Below are positions 36,311 through 50,354 of a stretch of 64,000 bases of DNA, one piece after another. This stretch comes from Sepiola atlantica. Taxonomy: Eukaryota > Mollusca > Cephalopoda > Sepiida > Sepiolidae. The notes beneath the pieces were generated by a model, which was given only the letters and a program-made list of their open reading frames with translations, searched no databases and was not told where the DNA came from. Numbering within the stretch: the stretch's first letter is position 1; the number at the start of each line of letters is the position of its first letter. Position numbers and translations under genes: made by a program. The stretch spans positions 149,015,382-149,079,381 of the forward strand of contig OY744517.1 of NCBI GenBank assembly GCA_963556195.1, read 5' to 3'.

Positions 36311-36489
36311 CATTTAAGAGGCTAAAATGCAAGTAAAAATTTAAGATATCTACTATTCAGAGGCTTATTACACACTAACGGCAACATATTCGCTACACCA
36401 AGAACAGGATTTGAAGAATAGATATATACAAAGATGTTTAGTAAGCCGGAAAGATAACATTAAAAAAACGGACAAACTTTTTGGCCAAC

Positions 36490-36490
<1 letters not shown>

Positions 36491-36579
<89 letters not shown>
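36491..36579. repeat. (TA)n tract
   Basis: Pure TA run of about 88 bp. Confidence 0.95.
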
Positions 36580-36584
<5 letters not shown>

Positions 36585-36910
36585 TGAAGTTTATGTATCT
36601 GTCTGTCTGAAGCCGAAACTCCATCAGGGTACTATGACTATTTATTATGTCCGCCAGCTTTATTATATACTATTAAAAACACCGCTATAAATACTATGCG
36701 TACTTCCCAATTCACATAATCAATTACTTTTGAACTTCTAATAAATTAGTATTCGCAAATATACACTCATGATTGTTCTTCATATTCTAACATGTATTTA
36801 CGCTATTTTGCTCGCTAATAATCTTACTTATAAATTATAATTTAGACAGACAGATACATACATACATACATAAAATGCATTACGTAGTTAGTATCACTAT
36901 GCCGAATGGA

Positions 36911-36994
36911 TTAACGCTGGCTGTTTAATCAGTTGTTCCAATCCGTCCCTCCGTTAATTCAATATGGCGCAACTGATTAAACAGCCAGCGTTAA
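36911..36994. repeat. perfect 25-bp inverted repeat (hairpin)
   Basis: The 25-bp arm at 36911-36935, beginning TTAACGCTGGCTGTTTAATC, is perfectly complementary to 36970-36994, with a 34-nt loop. The arms are much less AT-rich than their surroundings. It could be a MITE core, a terminal inverted repeat pair of a very short element, or a small-RNA hairpin. Nothing in the window decides among these. Confidence 0.9.
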
Positions 36995-37699
36995 TACGGC
37001 GCGTTATTTAAAATATAAACAACAACGCTGGCATTCACCGTGATAATTTTCCTCTTATTTATTTTTTACATCGTTCTAAGTTTGTTTATTTTCTCAATCT
37101 TATTAGCCATTAAATTCACTTAATCAAATTGCTTAATTAAAATAATAATTGATTTAAAATTTACTATTTAAACACACACATACACCTTATAACGAATTTA
37201 GTTTTCACTTTAAGACCCGCGCTAACTTTGACCCCGTCGTTAGGGTCAGTATTTTGTTTTTTTAATTGTTGATTTTAATTTACGTACACCTTTTTTCCCC
37301 TTTGAAAGACATAAAATATTACTTATTATATTCTGACATGGATTTGTCGAAAAACGATTGTGTGTAAAGAAATGCGAGCAGACGACACCTTTTACTGGGC
37401 AAGTAAATCACTGTTTTTAGAATCGTATATAAGGTAACAATTATTTCTTCTTTTCCTTCTCTTATTAACTTTCATTCGTTACTACTACACTATTATAAAT
37501 ACTACATTCAATTTTTATTTAATTTTTTAAAATTTTCTTTACATTTATTTTTAATGCAAAACTGTTTATGGTTGACACAAACCAAAATAAATGCAAACCT
37601 AATTCATCTTTTTATTAATGATGTTTATTAATGATGTTACTTATCATGTGCAATATATTATTTAAATTAATTGTAGTGATAAAAAGCTCTACACTAATT
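36995..37699. other. no gene seen
   Basis: Very AT-rich, no recognised feature. Confidence 0.4.
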
Positions 37700-37774
37700 A
37701 CATACTAGCATCATTTCTGACGCGGCAGCCTAGCAAAAATATGCGACCGGAGGGAGCGTATATTTGCTAGTATG

Positions 37775-37818
<44 letters not shown>

Positions 37819-37838
37819 AGAGAGAGAGAGAGAGTAAG
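37700..37838 (+). repeat. hairpin element end followed by (TA)n-(GA)n
   Basis: CTAGCAAAAATATGC (37731-37745) can pair with GCGTATATTTGCTAG (37757-37771) around GACCGGAGGGA. The right end continues TATGTATAAT into (TA)n, then GA. This end is the unit found four times in the array at 31.6 kb. Confidence 0.75.
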
Positions 37839-40804
<2,966 letters not shown>

Positions 40805-40821
40805 ATATATATATATTTATA

Positions 40822-40861
<40 letters not shown>
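40805..40861. repeat. (TA)n tract
   Basis: TA run with TTTATA interruptions at the end of E2. Confidence 0.95.
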
Positions 40862-40864
<3 letters not shown>

Positions 40865-41014
40865 GTTTTAGATGTATTTATGTAATTTCTTATATTTGTT
40901 ATGGTAGCTGTCAGATTTATCTTATTTTTTCACTTCCAAAGTGATAAAGAATAATGAATCAGAATGCATTCCTATTCACCCTTAACTTTATAGGTCGTAT
41001 TTCTTTTCATGTAC

Positions 41015-41739
<725 letters not shown>

Positions 41740-41810
<71 letters not shown>
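41740..41810. repeat. (TA)n tract
   Basis: Pure TA run. Confidence 0.95.
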
Positions 41811-41812
<2 letters not shown>

Positions 41813-41924
41813 GGAAGTTTCTCAACCATTAAAACTATATTAAAAAAAACAAAAAACTTATAGTCCCAAGTCTTTCAGTGGAACATCACTCATGTAAGTC
41901 AATTTATTTTTTACAGTTATTATA

Positions 41925-42060
41925 TTAGTTTGTTTCTAACACTATTTTAAGGGATCATCAGTTGTTTACCATGAAAAACTGTTTCGGGAATTTAAAAACA
42001 AGACAGTATTTTATTTCATGGCTTCCCAGCAGAGTTGATCAGACCCCACGTCCCTTAAAA
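41925..42060 (+). repeat. dispersed repeat R2, copy 2
   Basis: Matches 22360-22507 through GGGATCATCAG, GTTTACCATG, AACTGTTTCGGG, CATGGCTTCC and TGATCAGACC. Confidence 0.7.
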
Positions 42061-42344
42061 GACAAAAACATAAACGTTCTTTATACTAAATCTACGTTTT
42101 GTTCCATATAAATGTTTTGCTAACTTATATTAGTTATTTAGGACACAAGAAAAAAAATTTCTTTACCTGTGCTGTTCGTCTGTCTAATAAAATTTATCCG
42201 TTACTTACAAAAATGTTGCTGCATTTTAAAGTGTTTAGACGAATCCATGACACTACTATTTAAGTGATTAATGTATTATTTTTAGTTTTATATTATAAAT
42301 ATAAAAAACATCAACACATCAAAAAAAAAATAAAATAAAATAAA

Positions 42345-42682
42345 TAAATATATATATATATATATACATACATATATATATATATACCTTTAGTTCCTCC
42401 TTCTCTCCCTCCTCCTCCTTTGTTGTGCATCTCCCCGTTGTCGTCAACCTCAAATAAATATTAATCTTCCTTGTTCACTTACAGTTTTTCTAATCTGCGT
42501 TCACAACTGTCGATTTTTTTCCCGGTGTTTAAAATCGGCGTTCATAACTGTCGATTTTTTTCTCTTACTTCTTCTTCTTCTTCCTCTTCTTTTTTAACAT
42601 TTCTTTCTTTCTTTCTTTCTTTCTTTCTACTGTATTTTTATTGTTTTTCTTATTATAATTAGGAGATGTGTTATATATACGT
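42345..42682 (-). repeat. simple repeats and 41-bp duplication at the Penelope 3' side
   Basis: Read on the plus strand: (TA)n at 42345-42388, a CT-rich run, two copies of GCGTTCA(C/T)AACTGTCGAT at 42497 and 42538 (41-bp period), then TTC and TTTC runs to about 42628. On the minus strand this is the purine-rich 3' region of the Penelope-like element. Confidence 0.8.
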
Positions 42683-44483
42683 TTATACATATTCTACATT
42701 ATTTTTATTTTTATTTATATATCCTATGATTTGTTCTATCAGTTTATTTTGATAAATTTGATAAGATTTAAAAGCATCAGGATGGCGAGTAAGTGCCTTA
42801 TTTAATTGTCCAAATATTTTATTTTGATCGCCACCTTGGTTAATCATTCTTATTATTAGATCAGAAATTGGGGGCATGAAATCTACTAATTTAAAGGTAA
42901 CACGAGCATTCCTCAGAAATTCAGACATAATACTCCCGTAAAATATATACACAGGGCTAGTACTATTTTTATATGGCATTCGCACGATACGAAAAGGGAA
43001 TGAATTTGTTTCATCAAACAGTTTAAAGATAAATATTTTATCTTCAATTTTTATATCCAAATCAAGAAAAGTAGCTTGTGTTCCCTTATGTTCACAGTTT
43101 AATTTTAACTCTTTAGGATATATTAAATGTTTAGTATTTGCAAACTCTTCGCTATCATTAATGCAAACAATGGCGTCAATATATGTCCTACATCCATGAT
43201 AACTATACGCTTTAGATATATCATTTTTTTAATTAATGATGACATATATATATATTCCAGTCTATGTACATATAGATTTGCCCAAAATGGAGACGGATCC
43301 AAACCCATTGGAATACCTATTGTTTGGAGCAATAATTTATTCCCTATTTGAAAGTAACTCTCTTTTATAAGGGGACTTATAAACATTATCAGACCAGTTT
43401 TCGGACACACTCGTCTTACCATTTGTATTTTTACACCAAAAGGCTTTAGATTTTGCAAAGTCTATGTATTTACCTTTTCCTCCTGCAAAAGCTAAATCTA
43501 CAGTATTACCTAATTCTTTGATAAGTTCTTTATGGGGTATTTTTGTATATAATGTACTAAAATCATATGTCGAGATTGATTTAGCCTGTTTACGAGAATT
43601 AATACGATCTAATTTTTCTTTTACTAGATCGGAATTATTTACCACCCAAAATAGAATTTACTTTTTTTATGGAAATTATTTATTTGGTTTATAATTAATT
43701 CAAAGATTTTAGACACAGCCTTACTTAAAGGTTTAGTGATGCACATTTTTTAGGCAACAATGAAACGGGCGCCAACTGGTGTTTTATGCATTTTAGATAT
43801 CCAATACATAGATGGAAGTTTTTTGTATTTTTCTTCTAATTTTAATCCTAATTTTTCACAAATAACAGTATTGTTTATAATAATGTTATCGCTTTTATTA
43901 TTACTTAATTTATAAGTATCTGAAACTTCACCTATTATTCCTACTTCTAGCAATAAGCGTTGTATATAATACTTTTTACAGATAAAAGCTATATTATTTG
44001 TCGCCTTATCAATAGGAACTATTACAAACCTATTTTTAAGCATTTCAAGCTCCGTAGTTATTTGTGGATTTCTAAGGAGGGGATTCGTTCTTTTAGAGTG
44101 TTTAAATTATTTTAAACGTTCTACTTTTTTTATTTACGAATCTAAGTATATTATTTTTCCATGCGTCAAATGTAGAGTGTAATAGTTTATGTTTTTTTGT
44201 TGTGGATGACGTGAAATTATCTAACGCTTTATTTATTTCCTTAACACATTTCGCATAATTTAAACATTTAGGTTCTCTATAGTTTGGGCCTTTACTTAAG
44301 CGTTTTTTTTAATTTAGGATTTTTAACTATCGTTAGATTACCAGTAATTATATGCCCTATGTCAGTATTACATATAGGAGAGGATTCACATTCACATGAT
44401 GGTATATACATTTCATCATTAATATTTAAATTCTCTACAGTTTTTTTATAGTTAAAAACCTTATTATATATATGAATACACAC
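42683..44483 (-). pseudogene. Penelope-like element reverse transcriptase (broken)
   Basis: Minus-strand pieces in order. N-terminal segment (44483-44292): SCECESSPICN then GHIITGNLTIVKNPKLK. Linker: GPNYREPK..NYAKCVKEINKAL. A segment with FVIVPIDKATNNIAFICKKYY and LPSMYWISKMHKTPVGARFI (44040-43750). RT fingers/palm: ISTYDFSTLYTKIPHKELI (about 43580). RT: IGIPMGLDPSPFWANLYV (about 43345). The active site reads YIDAIVCIND where YIDD is expected, so the second catalytic Asp is Ala (about 43180). C-terminal thumb (43060-42683): FLDLDIKIEDKIFIFKL to the stop. Frameshifts separate 44043, 43645, 43458 and 43060. No C-terminal GIY-YIG endonuclease follows. The N-terminal CxC segment and the DKA variant suggest the branch with a permuted, N-terminal endonuclease, but that domain is not present here. 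Confidence 0.85.
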
Positions 44484-44525
44484 CTTTTACTATATATATA
44501 TATATATATATGAATACACGGTTTT

Positions 44526-44575
<50 letters not shown>

Positions 44576-44673
44576 ACACAGTTTTTCTTCTCTATATATA
44601 TTAATACACAGTTTTATTACTATATATATATATGACTACACAGTTATTTTACTATATATATATATATATATAT

Positions 44674-44708
<35 letters not shown>

Positions 44709-44805
44709 TACACAGTTTTTTTACTATATGTATATATATACATATAAATATATATTAATACACAGTTTTTTTTAACTATATATATATATGACTACACAGT
44801 TATTT

Positions 44806-44870
<65 letters not shown>

Positions 44871-44949
44871 CATATATTAATACACAGTGTTTCTAACTAT
44901 ATATGCCTACACAATTATTTTACTATATATAGCGTAATACACAGTTTTT

Positions 44950-44998
<49 letters not shown>

Positions 44999-45041
44999 AT
45001 ACAAAGTTTTTACTATATATATATGTGAATAACCAGTTTCT

Positions 45042-45086
<45 letters not shown>

Positions 45087-45131
45087 TACACAGTTTTTGA
45101 AAACTATATATATATATATTTTTCCGATATA

Positions 45132-45167
<36 letters not shown>

Positions 45168-45276
45168 TACACAGTTTTTGAAAACTATATTTACATGCAT
45201 ACACAGTCTCTTTACTATATATGAATACACATTTTTCCAAACTATATATATATATATGTATGAATACACCCCATTT

Positions 45277-45344
<68 letters not shown>

Positions 45345-45462
45345 TTTCGTTTACTATATATATACATGAATACACAGTTTTTCAAATACATATATATATA
45401 TTATATATATATATGAATACACATTTTTCTTAACTATATATATATGAATAAACAGTTTTTCT

Positions 45463-45500
<38 letters not shown>

Positions 45501-45509
45501 TACAGTTTT

Positions 45510-45573
<64 letters not shown>
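44470..45573. repeat. composite array: (TA)n + GAATACACAGTTTTT inserts (left part)
   Basis: About 23 copies of a ~20-bp insert, consensus TGAATACACAGTTTTT(N)AC, are separated by TA runs of 6-60 bp. The array starts inside the first codons of the Penelope-like frame: its N-terminal MCIHIYNK is the array unit read on the minus strand. The inserts vary (GATTACACAG, GACTACACAG, AATACACAG), so the array is old or gene-converted. It is interrupted by a fold-back element and continues at 46093-46370. Confidence 0.9.
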
Positions 45574-45574
<1 letters not shown>

Positions 45575-45642
45575 GGGAAGAGAAGGATGAAGGTAATTCG
45601 ACGTGATGGGAAAATGAAAAAGGAAAACCAAAAAATGGATGT

Positions 45643-45701
45643 TTTTGATGTGTACATCAACGTTTCGTCTTTATTTATAAGACTTCATCAGGATGATAAA
45701 A
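45643..45701 (-). ncRNA. hammerhead ribozyme motif P1 (minus strand)
   Basis: On the minus strand: CTGATGA (complement of 45685-45691), extra A, stem II GTCTT with AAGAC around loop ATAAATA, then GAAACGTT with self-complementary ACGT as minimal stem III. Predicted cleavage follows that ACGTT, and GATG then pairs with CATC ahead of the core as stem I. The outer stem I helix (ATAAAA side at 45696-45701) is weakened here by one T-to-G change. Confidence 0.65.
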
Positions 45702-45997
45702 TAGAGAAAAAATGTCATGCAAGTACAGATACATGTAGGGTAGACATATTGGGAGGAAACAGAATGAAATAATGGCCACTGCTGAGTGGACGTCCGTATT
45801 TGTTGGAGAAATAGAAATGAATGTTGAAGAAAATACCCCATCCTTCCATTTTTTCCCCACTCATTTTCTTCAACATTCATTTCTATTTCTTCAACAAATA
45901 CGGACGTCAACTCACCAGTGGCCATTATTTCATTCTATTTTTCCTCCCAATATGTCTACCCTACATGTATCTGTGCTTGCATGACATTTTTTCTCTA

Positions 45998-46055
45998 TTT
46001 TATCATCCTGATGAAGTCTTATAAATAAAGACGAAACGTTGATGTACACATAAAA
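45998..46055 (+). ncRNA. hammerhead ribozyme motif P2
   Basis: Core CTGATGA 46008-46014; extra A 46015; stem II GTCTT (46016-46020) with AAGAC (46028-46032), loop ATAAATA; GAA 46033-46035; ACGT 46036-46039 as palindromic stem III; U46040 precedes predicted cleavage. Stem I pairs CATC (46004-46007) with GATG (46041-46044). After an internal TACAC loop, TTTTAT (45998-46003) pairs with ATAAAA (46050-46055). An internal loop in stem I facing loop II is the usual place for the tertiary contact that speeds hammerheads. The core carries the extra A seen in family A. Confidence 0.7.
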
Positions 46056-46092
46056 AACATCCATTTATTGGTTTTCCTTTTTCATAGTCCCA

Positions 46093-46172
46093 TATATATA
46101 TTAATACACAGTTTGATTTACTATATAAAGGTGATTACACAGTCTTTACACAATATATAGCGGTATACACAA

Positions 46173-46216
<44 letters not shown>

Positions 46217-46370
46217 TAGACAGTTTTTTAACTATATATATAAATACACAGTTTTTGACTGTATATAGCTGAATACATAGTTTTTATTAACTATGTATAT
46301 GAATACACAGTTTTTTCTTATATGTATATATATATGAAAACACAGTATTTTTACTATATATCGTCATATA
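46093..46370. repeat. composite (TA)n + GAATACACAGTTTTT array (right part)
   Basis: Eight further inserts of the same unit (e.g. TTAATACACAG, GATTACACAG, GAAAACACAG) with short TA runs. Confidence 0.85.
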
Positions 46371-46379
46371 TGTATATGA

Positions 46380-46770
46380 GAGAGACGATCCCTTGCCAGT
46401 TCTAACCCCGATACGAAAATCATGTTTTACTCAGTAGCCGAGTCGAGAGAGCATCCATGCCGGCCACACAGTTCGAACCCCGATACGAAAGTTAAATTTT
46501 GACTTAGTACGCATTGTCTGGAATTGGGAACTAAATCAATATCTAAAAAGCAAATAGGACAGCTATCTAGCAAAAAGCCAAGAGTCAATAGACGGACCTA
46601 GATATTGTGAGAGCTTCGAATAATTGTTTTAAAATTATCCAATACACATATGTGTTTCATGCCAAACTTGTAATTATCCGTATAGAATGAGACAATCCAA
46701 CCTTGCCACACGGTTGAAATCCCGATACGAAAGTCATGTTTGACTCAGTAGCAGAGTCTCTTTCTATATA
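46380..46770 (+). repeat. degenerate tRNA-like (SINE-like) repeats
   Basis: The block GTTCGAACCCCGATACGAAA then GTCATGTTTGACTCAGTAGC occurs at about 46398 (TTCTAACCCC), 46470 and 46705 (GTTGAAATCCC). The middle copy has CAGTAGCCGAGTCGAGAG about 35 bp before AGTTCGAACCCC, which resembles A and B boxes of a Ser/Leu-type tRNA. It is too short and divergent for a functional tRNA. Confidence 0.45.
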
Positions 46771-46897
46771 TATGTATATGTTTATGAATATACATCGTAC
46801 TCAATAAGTATTTTTTATTTTATAACGAAGTTACAAACAAACAAAATATATAGTTACTTAATGCGGACCCTGTAAGATATAAATATATATATAAATA

Positions 46898-46898
46898 A

Positions 46899-46951
<53 letters not shown>
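46898..46951. repeat. (TA)n tract
   Basis: AAATA units then TA run of about 45 bp. Confidence 0.9.
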
Positions 46952-46956
<5 letters not shown>

Positions 46957-47400
46957 ACGGGTTGTTCAAAGCATTGCTAAGTCAGTATTATAGAATTGAA
47001 AATAGAAGCCTTTATCAATGCAAGATTTATTACTTTTTTTTACTTTAATCTCATTAATTTGGAATAAAATGTCATCATCAGAGTTGACCAATATTGTGTC
47101 ATTTATTTCTCTATCAGAAAACACAAAAACAACAATAAACAAACTTTTTTCCTTTTGTTTATTTGATAAAATGTCCACGTTATGGGTGTATCCACGCCGA
47201 TGTCGTTAGCGGTTATGAATTCAAATTCTTATTGTAGAACGAAGAAAGCATTGGCATGCTCGTAGTTTAAGAAAATGGGTCGTTCATTTCAAAGCATTGC
47301 TGGGTCAGTATTATAAAATTGAAAATAGAAGCCTTTATCAATGAAAGATTAATTAATTTTTTTTTTTTACTTTAATCTTATTAATTTCGGAATAAAATTC
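46952..47400 (+). repeat. direct duplication, ~315-bp spacing
   Basis: A ~120-bp segment (CAAAGCATTGCT, GTCAGTATTAT, AATTGAAAATAGAAGCCTTT, TACTTTAATCT) at about 46960-47075 recurs at about 47285-47400. Later, TTTCCAAAGAACTTTCA appears at about 47453 and 47801. It could be part of a longer tandem structure. The minus-strand frames here are not recognised. Confidence 0.75.
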
Positions 47401-47834
47401 CGCTGGTCAACTTGGATGATGGAATTTTCGATTTCCTTAATTTCTTATGCTGTTTCCAAAGAACTTTCATAAAATATGATTACCGTATAAGCGTCCATGC
47501 GCTACAAGTTCAAAATTAAAAGAAAGGGTGTTTCTCATTCTACTAACCCTGCAACAAAGTTTGAACATAGCTCCTGCAATATCTAGGAGTAAAGCTACCA
47601 TCACAGGAAAATCAAGATGTTGCCTTAAAATTGATTCAAGCTCCCTTTCTCCGAAAAAGAATGTTTTATCATTCGAAATTAATAAAGTAAAAAGTAAAAA
47701 GAAAAACATTTGAATGATGCTTAAAAAATATTGCATTTGAAAATGTCGTCTCCAAAGGCATTTGTATGTCTATTTTCAATTTCATGAAATTCTTAGAATG
47801 TTTCCAAAGAACTTTCACTAAATCATATATATAT

Positions 47835-48440
47835 ACTAGCGGAACCCGTCGCCCGGCGTTGCACGGAATAAAGTATTGCATGACGTCGAATAAAAAAAGA
47901 AACGGCCGATGCTTTTTTCTGCCCTGTCTACCGTGTTGGCGAATGTTTTAAATTAAAAAAAAAAGAAAAAAGTGGTAGAGTAGAATGGGATCAAACGCTA
48001 AAACTGGCGATCATGAAACCTGCCTTCTCACCGACAACATCACGGTTACGGGTTAAAAATACATGTGAAAATAGGCGGATTAACCCAAGCTTAATTATTG
48101 GCATGCGTGTTAAATTAATACCAGGCAAATAATAAATAAGAACCAATGTTTTGGGAAAATTAAACTGTGTGTATTAGTTCCCGGTGTCGATGAGTAGAGT
48201 GACAGTACAGAATTGTTAGAGAGAAAAGTTTTTGCTACCACCTATATGGAGTTGGTTTTTCGGAGAGACGTTGATGGTGGGCCAAATGTAATATTTAGTG
48301 TTAGGTAGAAAAAAATAATAACAAATTTACTAAAACGCGCTCGAGTGAATAAGTGTAGTATGGTGGTGAGTATAATAGCCTGTGATGCATGTGGTTATTT
48401 TCCTATACTGCGAGAAGGTACAGGGGAAAAATCGTCTCTA

Positions 48441-48442
<2 letters not shown>
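47835..48442 (+). mobile_element. non-autonomous element E1, copy 2
   Basis: Starts CTAGCGGAACCC..GCCCGGCGTTGC and ends CAGGGGAAAAATCG, with (TA)n on both sides. It shares AAATGTAATATTTA, CTCGAGTGAATAAG and TGTGATGCATGTGG with E1 copy 1 near 19655-19770. It lacks roughly 1.1 kb of the interior. Confidence 0.75.

Positions 48443-48525
<83 letters not shown>
48443..48525. repeat. (TA)n tract
   Basis: Pure TA run of about 82 bp. Confidence 0.95.
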
Positions 48526-48599
48526 CACTTGTTGTGAACTGGTGATACCAGATCAGGCTGCCCTGTAGCTCCCTGAGACGAAATTCACCTACATTGACG

Positions 48600-48623
48600 T
48601 TTTTTTTTTTTTTTTTTTTTTTT
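48600..48623 (+). repeat. poly(T) run
   Basis: About 23 consecutive T. Confidence 0.95.
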
Positions 48624-48739
48624 GTAAAACTTAATTATGTTCTACAAAACCAAAAACAAAAACAACAGCCCTTCTTCCTTTCTCCCTCCCTTTTTTTATT
48701 TTATTTTTCCTACCCTACTCCCGGTCCTGGATATGACCT

Positions 48740-48872
48740 TAAACTACATCCGATGGTGAGATCCGGCTTACGGACTTTGGGGAATGTGGAGCCTCCTCTT
48801 AATTACCATTGCTCCCAGGTCCACCCTGACCCGGAGTGGTAGTACCTGTTAGGGTCCCAACTATGGGTTAAA
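48740..48872 (-). repeat. dispersed repeat R1, copy 3
   Basis: On the minus strand: TATTTAACCCATAG, TTGGGACCCTAACAG, TACTACCACTCCGGGTC, then GGTGGACCTGGGAGCAATGG. This is the best-preserved copy of the block seen at 56-205 and 16787-16903, and it extends further 3' (GAGGCTCC, CCGTAAGCCGG). Confidence 0.7.
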
Positions 48873-49444
48873 TAGAAACAGATGAAACAAAAAAGAGAAG
48901 AAAACAAATATACTTTAACAACCAAACCAAACACCATCAATAAATATTTGAACATATAAAGAACTTGAAGCATAAAAACTTTCACCAAAATGACTGCATT
49001 CGGCATTAAATAACCTGAAAAGGGTTGATATGCCATAAAACAAAACAACCAACCAAACTTGTTGTGAAGGTCAGGTCAAAATGAAGATAGTTTGTAGAAG
49101 CTCATAATTCAATATCTGAGTATTGTATTTATTGTGTGTATTTAATTAATTTTTTCTGCAATGTTTTACGGAACAAAAACTTTTGTGTTATATTATGCAT
49201 CTCATTTTGTCACCGGTGTAATGCGTTAGTTGACCCTGTTCTGCTACTCTTGAATCGGATGGGTTATCGCTTATCTTTACTTGTTTCCAAAATCGTCCAA
49301 CTTCATCTCGAATACCAACATAAAGCTCCAAGGCCAACATTTATTTATATATTTGCGTTTAGTTATGTTTTTAAAATTTACTCATAGGTTTACCTCTTTT
49401 CTATACATGAAACATACGAAGACACTACGCTAACCTCTCTCTCG
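48873..49444. other. no gene seen
   Basis: Unassigned AT-rich DNA; the small frame at 49136-49387 has no recognised motif. Confidence 0.4.
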
Positions 49445-49471
49445 ATATATATATATATATATATACAAATA

Positions 49472-49523
<52 letters not shown>
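49445..49523. repeat. (TA)n tract
   Basis: TA run with a CAAATATGCA interruption. Confidence 0.95.
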
Positions 49524-49526
<3 letters not shown>

Positions 49527-50051
49527 CATGAAAAGACTAATGATATGGTAACACATTAGTAAAGAGCAACATCCACATAAGAATTTAATCACGTGTTTGC
49601 TGGTTTTATTGTATTACTTTCTACATTGTGCATCAATATTTTTCAAAGTCAATATATATACAAACACCACAAGAATAAAGTTACGTGCATGTATATATGT
49701 ATATTGTGCGTGTTAACTGATCTGTTGTATAATGATGTTTAAAAGCTATTAAACATCACACAATTTTTAATTCTCTTGAGACCTTATTTCATTTACCAAT
49801 GAATATTCAACAGATTCGACATTTGACTATAAAATTGTCATGCTCAGATGTTGCTGATACCTTATGTCATGCTATTGCCCTATCAATGAAACCCAAGTCA
49901 AAACATATAAACCGACATCACTTATCCAATCCCTCATTGTTTGATATCATTTGGTTTCAAGTTCGCTCCCAGTCTTATTATTCATAACATTATCATTTTT
50001 ATTTGATAATACTCTTCATAGCCTAATACTGTACTTACAAAAATTAATTAA

Positions 50052-50054
<3 letters not shown>
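49524..50054. other. no gene seen
   Basis: Unassigned. Confidence 0.4.

Positions 50055-50101
<47 letters not shown>
50055..50101. repeat. (TA)n tract
   Basis: Pure TA run. Confidence 0.95.
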
Positions 50102-50104
<3 letters not shown>

Positions 50105-50304
50105 GTTCACTGAACTTCTATTTGTGACCCTAGAGACACTGAAAAAGGGACATATTGGAATTCATATATAGAAAATAAGAAAGTAAAAATAATTCCTGAC
50201 CATCTGTAAAACGATCGTTAGACAGACCATTGTTACCCTTGAATTTTCGAGACTGTCATAGGCAATTTTGTAAATCTATCTTTAGTTTATACCTATTCAT
50301 TCTT

Positions 50305-50316
50305 TCTCTCTCTCTC

Positions 50317-50351
<35 letters not shown>
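50305..50351. repeat. (CT)n-(TA)n microsatellite
   Basis: Short CT run then 31 bp TA, bordering fold-back element F1 copy 2. Confidence 0.95.

Positions 50352-50354
<3 letters not shown>

Larger units (their letters stand above)
45574..46092. mobile_element. fold-back hammerhead repeat P, inverted pair (copy 1)
   Basis: The left arm 45574-45836 and right arm 45862-46092 are near-complementary over about 230 bp, with a short centre (CCCCATCCTTCC). Shared blocks are AAAGGAAAACCA..AAATGGATG, the hammerhead, TGTCATGCAAG, GGGTAGACATATTGGGAGG, ATAATGGCCACTG and GACGTCCGTATTTGTTG. The left end is TATATGGGAAGAGAAGG. The right arm stops earlier, at the internal TATGGGA-like site. It lies inside the composite TA array, about 1.1 kb from the Penelope-like frame. 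The left arm is on the same strand as that frame, in the position of a 5' pseudo-LTR. Confidence 0.85.

Noticed and set aside
46430..46500. Functional tRNA gene from the A/B-box-like sequence
   Set aside because: No acceptor stem or anticodon arm can be drawn, the boxes are imperfect and the block recurs in degenerate form. A SINE-like remnant is more likely.
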